From NCBI GenBank assembly GCA_014728785.1, contig WJKZ01000155.1, forward strand, positions 1 to 6,542: a DNA stretch of 6,542 nucleotides. Reading direction: 5' to 3'. How positions within the stretch are numbered: position 1 is the stretch's first letter; each line of letters starts with the position of its first letter. Positions 4,941 to 6,542 of this stretch are shown here, in pieces. The stretch comes from Candidatus Omnitrophota bacterium. Its GTDB lineage: Bacteria > Omnitrophota > Gorgyraeia > Duberdicusellales > 4484-171. A program made the position numbers and the translations under genes. Under the pieces are notes generated by a model that saw nothing but the letters and a program-made list of their open reading frames with translations, ran no database searches and was not told where the DNA came from.

Positions 4941-6542
4941 TTATCTCGGGATAGCAGAACCGCCCCTGTCTCTTCCTGCTGGATTTATAGCTCTATCCCA
5001 ATAACGATGCTGGAGGTTTCCCAGGGCATATTCTTCCATTGTCTGCCCGAGCTTGTTTTTGATTGAACTTGAGTAATAATTTTTACTCGCGACCGCAGCG
5101 GCTTCTTGAGCCTTTTTGAAGTCATTATAAGTATTGTAACCAATGAAATTTCCTTGGGAGTCGAATTTATTTACTATAAACGGCCCCTGAGATTGTATGT
5201 CTTTGATTGTTATCGGTTTTGCGGCTGGCCTTTCCGGAGTCCTGTAAGGGGGTTTTTTATCATGAAGCCCTATGGGATGTTTTTCATCCCAAGGCCTTAT
5301 TTCATATACGTCATGGCCTAAGGCTGTGACATGATAAAATCCGATAAGGAGCCATATTGTCTTGTTCCATAAATCCGGACATGAAATCTGGTCGGGATAA
5401 AGTGTAAGCTTGTAAATTTTACCGGGCTTAACCACCTTTAGCGAATAACACTTTTTATCTACACCTGAAAGCCAAAATTTAAGGTCTTTCTTTGTAGTGC
5501 GGCCAAAGGGCGGATTCTTGCTAAAATCCTTAAAGGCGAAGGCCACCCATTTTTCGTACATTTTCTTCCATTTCTTAGTGTTTCGCCTTGGGACTTTCTT
5601 ACCCTGCTCGCGCCACCATGCTTCGGCATGCTCGGCTAAGGTCATACCATCCGGGCCTTTGGCTTTCGGGTTATACACAAAACCACCGGGCCCGATGGCT
5701 TTCGGCGTTGGGGGATGGGTAACTATCATGTCTGTAAGATATGCGGGATACCGGGGGTCTCTCGCCCTGTAGCTTTCCGCCGTGACGAAATGTATATTAT
5801 TGTCGGCCGTCCAGACCTGTATGATATTGGGGTCATCCGTCTTCTTTGCCGCCGTGATAAGATTGGGATGCTGCATTTGCCTTAGTTTCTGCTCGGTCTG
5901 CCTCTTTCTCCACATGTCATATTGAGGCTGGATGGGTGTTTCGTGTATATCTAAGAGGTAATCGGCGTTCCACATCGAAAGCCCTTCGAGGAGATACAAC
6001 TGCCTCTCTTTGCGTGTAGCCTGCTCCATGTAAGCGAAGAGGTCATCCCAAATCTGGGGAAGTTCCCAAGCCGGTATCATCCAAGCCGTATCTTCTTCAT
6101 AACAATAATACTTGCCGTAGCGGAGCGCCCGTTTCCGGGCCGCCCTGCTGAGATTTCGATTTGCATAGCCTTCCGAAACCATCATCCCGCCGTGCCTGCT
6201 CGTAGATACCCAAGTAACGCCCTTGTCGAGCTTTCTCTGGCTCTGGGCCTTACCCCAAGGCGTGTTCTGAGGATTGTACGCAAAACCTTCTTCGGTCATT
6301 CCCTTGGGGATGCGGATAACTCCGGGCGGGAGGTCATTAACCGGGTAAATCGAATAGCCCCCGTACTTAAGGGCATAGTTCCATGACTGGCCTTGGTGTT
6401 TATGTAGAAAAATGAGGCATTCGTTTTTGGTGCCTTCAAAGATAATCTTGTTGTCCTTTACAAGGGCGTATTTACCTGCGTAGTCGTCCGGATTTACTTG
6501 TCGCTTATTGTCGGCATGGGGTTTTGCCACGCGCAATATGAA
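4941..6542 (-). CDS. large hypothetical protein, 5' end beyond the window
   Basis: The minus-strand frame is open from the window edge to a TAA at 4943-4941 (533 codons visible). The first in-window start codons (TTG at 6536, GTG at 6530) have no convincing ribosome site, so I treat the gene as 5'-truncated. I do not recognise the family. The protein is rich in Trp, Tyr, Lys and Pro, is soluble-looking, and has no signal peptide or clear membrane segment. Visible elements, numbered from the first visible codon: a compact N-terminal unit (about 20-75) reading like KYALVKDNKIIFEGTKNE; a short motif GFAYNP near 86 that recurs as GFVYNP near 290; a basic helical stretch with AWWREQGKK and WKKMYEKWVAFAFK (about 308-342); and a C-terminal Ala/Lys/Tyr-rich helical tail. 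The motif recurrence suggests a multi-domain, possibly structural or DNA-associated protein (inference). It converges on the plus-strand operon and shares its terminator. Confidence 0.75.
   Translation of the reverse strand, partial: FILRVAKPHADNKRQVNPDDYAGKYALVKDNKIIFEGTKNECLIFLHKHQGQSWNYALKYGGYSIYPVNDLPPGVIRIPKGMTEEGFAYNPQNTPWGKAQSQRKLDKGVTWVSTSRHGGMMVSEGYANRNLSRAARKRALRYGKYYCYEEDTAWMIPAWELPQIWDDLFAYMEQATRKERQLYLLEGLSMWNADYLLDIHETPIQPQYDMWRKRQTEQKLRQMQHPNLITAAKKTDDPNIIQVWTADNNIHFVTAESYRARDPRYPAYLTDMIVTHPPTPKAIGPGGFVYNPKAKGPDGMTLAEHAEAWWREQGKKVPRRNTKKWKKMYEKWVAFAFKDFSKNPPFGRTTKKDLKFWLSGVDKKCYSLKVVKPGKIYKLTLYPDQISCPDLWNKTIWLLIGFYHVTALGHDVYEIRPWDEKHPIGLHDKKPPYRTPERPAAKPITIKDIQSQGPFIVNKFDSQGNFIGYNTYNDFKKAQEAAAVASKNYYSSSIKNKLGQTMEEYALGNLQHRYWDRAINPAGRDRGGSAIPR

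Noticed and set aside
5106..6386. Plus-strand open frames of 64-91 codons within the large minus-strand gene
   Set aside because: They are fragments opposite a continuous coding frame of over 530 codons, and their composition is that of shadow translation.
1..6542. tRNA genes, rRNA, CRISPR arrays, insertion sequences
   Set aside because: I saw no cloverleaf with a T-loop signature, no regularly spaced repeats and no transposase motifs or terminal inverted repeats.

Overview
The window looks like an accessory region of a bacterial mobile element, most likely a phage, prophage or large plasmid. Most genes are small and unrecognised, and they sit in one tight plus-strand series with overlapping stops and starts. 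The recognisable parts are a solitary DNA adenine methyltransferase, an HExxH zinc-protease fold and an RNA polymerase alpha C-terminal-like domain. No capsid, terminase, integrase or replication gene is visible, so phage versus plasmid cannot be decided. Shine-Dalgarno sites (AGGAGG, GGAGAG), a TTGACA/TATACT promoter and hairpin-plus-T-tract terminators point to a bacterial host. The lineage cannot be told from this sequence.

Layout. 1-459 is the 3' end of a WG-repeat protein. 468-2471 holds six small genes: a 198-aa protein with GY-rich motifs, a 45-aa two-helix membrane microprotein, a Cys-rich 106-aa protein, a HEFGH metalloprotease-like protein, a Cys-rich 60-aa protein and a Trp-rich 68-aa protein. 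2472-2666 is a short intergenic stretch with a G+C-rich repeat-like element and a possible 25-codon leader ORF. 2667-4772 holds the methyltransferase, a zinc-knuckle/coiled-coil/alpha-CTD-like protein and a protein with two putative zinc ribbons. The alpha-CTD-coding segment is clearly more A+T-rich than the methyltransferase gene. 4773-4940 is a convergent intergenic region. It holds a bidirectional terminator, a competing hairpin and, on the minus strand, a near-consensus promoter that would drive an RNA of about 95 nt. 4941-6542 is a minus-strand gene of at least 533 codons, open at the window edge, with no recognisable family.

How it may work together. The plus-strand genes are spaced and overlapped like one co-transcribed unit (junctions TAATG, ATGA and TGATG, and overlaps of 8 and 13 bases) ending at the shared terminator. 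Several encode CxxC clusters typical of small zinc-binding proteins. The methyltransferase and the alpha-CTD-like protein suggest roles in DNA modification and in DNA or transcription binding. The strongest unexplained signals are the candidate structured small RNA at 4807-4904 and the complete absence of GATC across the window, which also encodes a Dam-type enzyme.
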